Shown here piece after piece: positions 63,101-64,000 of a stretch of 64,000 nt of DNA. Source of the DNA: Alnus glutinosa (taxonomy: Eukaryota > Streptophyta > Magnoliopsida > Fagales > Betulaceae); assembly GCF_958979055.1 (NCBI RefSeq), contig NC_084886.1, positions 52,497,102 through 52,561,101 of the forward strand, given 5' to 3'. The position numbers and the translations under genes were made by a program. The notes beneath the pieces are model-generated. The model had not been told where the DNA came from, did not search any database, and worked only from the letters and a program-made list of their open reading frames with translations. How positions within the stretch are numbered: position 1 is the stretch's first letter; each line of letters opens with the position of its first letter.

Positions 63101-63449
63101 GCACCTTAAAACATGTTTGTATTCGAAATGCAGATTTGGTATGAAAGGGAAGGATAGTTGTATATTTCATTCACACTGTTGCATGAATGCATTATCATAT
63201 AAGTTGGAGAAACAAAACAGTGCCTTTTGTGAAAAATCCATTCTTCAGCCATCTTTCATTGGTATTCCATCTTTGCTGCAATCTTATATAATATGTTAAA
63301 GAGTTTTTTAAGTTGCCGCTGTAGATAATTGGTCTTCATTGCAATCATTCCAGGAGGCAGCACTTATTGGTGTAGATACCCTTGGGTTTGACTTAAAGGT
63401 TTGCTCAGGAACACTAGTACAGACATTGCGGTTTGCATTTAATACAAGG
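57065..63449 (+). CDS. DUF2470-type protein, At3g49140-like, 3' end beyond window
   Basis: Ten exons: 57065-57146, 57372-57462, 57674-57896, 58679-58781, 58879-58952, 59875-60036, 60152-60295, 60830-61171, 61942-62094 and 63354-63449. That is 490 codons with agreeing phases; the last exon and stop lie past base 64000. The Arabidopsis homologue is an uncharacterised, plastid-predicted protein sometimes mislabelled as PPR (from memory). Landmarks: NRIRRLKGRYLTRRN, PYVTDEHGNIYFQV, VQVIIGLDTMEMIND, a very acidic stretch (exons 6-7), SSHPMYFAKKLSE, DDPIDWMDEPSAS, and the C-terminal DUF2470-like part VEVEDFMKAQPDAIAHSAAK and EAALIGVDTLGFDLKVCSGT. Translation opens with six consecutive ATG codons, then ESAMAVRFSAGANVCS, compatible with a transit peptide. 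No PPR motif is present. Confidence 0.87.
57151..57188. repeat. CT/CA compound microsatellite just after exon 1 donor
   Basis: CT repeated from 57151 and CA repeated to 57188 begin only 4 nt after the donor GT at 57147 in the DUF2470 gene. Confidence 0.9.
62100..62950. other. intron 9 sequence of the DUF2470 gene, probable repeat
   Basis: Long ORFs exist on both strands (for example 62054-62560 minus, 62429-63100 plus) but none shows a recognisable domain. The purine-rich stretch 62790-62890 drives several of them. Treated as intronic repeat sequence of unknown class. Confidence 0.4.
62953..63161 (+). repeat. near-perfect 69-bp inverted repeat with a third partial copy, in DUF2470 gene intron 9
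   Basis: Arms 63010-63078 and 63093-63161 pair with one mismatch around a 14-nt loop. 62953-63010 is a further direct copy of the loop and right arm (62953 on versus 63079-63142), so the structure is about 1.5 copies of a roughly 126-bp palindromic unit. Within it GAAATGCAGATTTGGTA and its inverse recur. Transcription of the host gene would produce a long RNA hairpin. No target-site duplication was recognised. Confidence 0.9.
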
Positions 63450-64000
63450 GTATGGCAGCTATCCTTCAGCTACGTGTTAGCTCTTATGTATGTATGTGTA
63501 TGCAGGGATTCCCGCAGGGGGGGGGGGGGGGGGGGGGGGGGGGTGTGGGCAATTCCTAAGAACAAAACAATTTTAAGGGAGAAAAGAAAAAAGTTGGAGA
63601 AATTTATTTTTGGTTATGCTATCCTTTCTCACCTCCAACCACCTCCTTATCCTTGTTATAGAGAGCTTTTTAATGTCTGGTTTTATATGAGAGAGCTGCT
63701 TTCTGCAGAATCACAGCTTGAATCCTTGAAATTTTTAGCTGGTATATCATGCACTACCTTATTTTATTGATCCCAACGATATTTCAGCAGTTAATCAAGA
63801 TGCACGTTCTTTTAAAGTGGCCCAATGGTCATTGAACATACTGGCATATTCTTCTTCTCCCAAAAGGGGGTGGAGGGTAAAGTCACATATTCAATCACGC
63901 TTTAGTGCATTAGTTCTATTTGTTTATTGAAAGTAAAAAGTGTTCTTCCAAGTATTTTGGGTGGCACGCATTTAAATGTTTTTAATTTATTTTTTATAAG
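63450..64000 (+). other. intron 10 of the DUF2470 gene to window end
   Basis: The donor GTATGG follows AATACAAG and G at 63449. No candidate for the last exon (expected to encode a short basic C-terminus) was found before base 64000. Confidence 0.55.
63517..63543 (+). repeat. run of 27 G in intron 10 of the DUF2470 gene
   Basis: 27 uninterrupted G residues lie 68 bp after the exon 10 donor site. The length could be inexact because such runs are hard to sequence. On the sense RNA it could form G-quadruplexes. Confidence 0.85.

Overview
This is nuclear DNA from a flowering plant, most likely a eudicot and perhaps a woody rosid. The evidence is spliced genes with GT-AG introns, plant-specific families (PPR, WRKY IIe, SGT1, Tic22-like), AT-rich intergenic DNA with long A/T and TA tracts, and a typical plant load of MITEs, a TRIM, SINE and LINE remnants. 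I cannot name the species from sequence alone.

Layout. 1-5.0 kb (minus): 5' part of SGT1, a co-chaperone of HSP90 and SCF ligases, with the TPR and CS domains here and the SGS domain beyond the left edge. 5.2-7.2 kb: two foldback elements side by side, one holding a nested MITE. 9.0-11.7 kb (plus): an intronless DYW-type PPR protein. 12.9-16.3 kb (plus): NDUFA5 of respiratory complex I, with LINE debris in its single intron. 16.3-22.4 kb: transposon-rich spacer. 22.4-24.0 kb (minus): a WRKY22/27-type factor. PPR, NDUFA5 and WRKY27 are adjacent in Arabidopsis as At5g52850, At5g52840 and At5g52830 (from memory), so this is conserved microsynteny that also supports the identifications.

24-42 kb is gene-poor and AT-rich. 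It holds the least familiar feature of the window: two related small genes (ATGs at 36451 and 40695, minus strand) encoding short repeat proteins built on an LPHELYG motif with a period near 21 residues. They lie on a local duplication that includes promoter, TATA box and 5' UTR. I do not recognise the family.

42.4-49.8 kb (minus): an eight-exon Tic22-like gene (538 aa) with a degenerate retroelement in its last intron. 52.6-56.5 kb (minus): a five-exon P-class PPR protein resembling EMB1417/At4g21190 (352 aa), with an acidic tail of three 35-residue repeats and a TRIM retrotransposon in intron 2. 57.1 kb to beyond the right edge (plus): a DUF2470-type gene resembling At3g49140, ten exons visible, divergently arranged with the PPR gene. 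Its intron 9 holds a 69-bp near-perfect inverted repeat and intron 10 a run of 27 G.

The genes are not an operon and share no single pathway. Several products are probably organellar (two PPR proteins, NDUFA5, Tic22-like, DUF2470), by family knowledge. Exon models were built by hand; for each complete gene the exon lengths sum to a multiple of three and splice phases agree.
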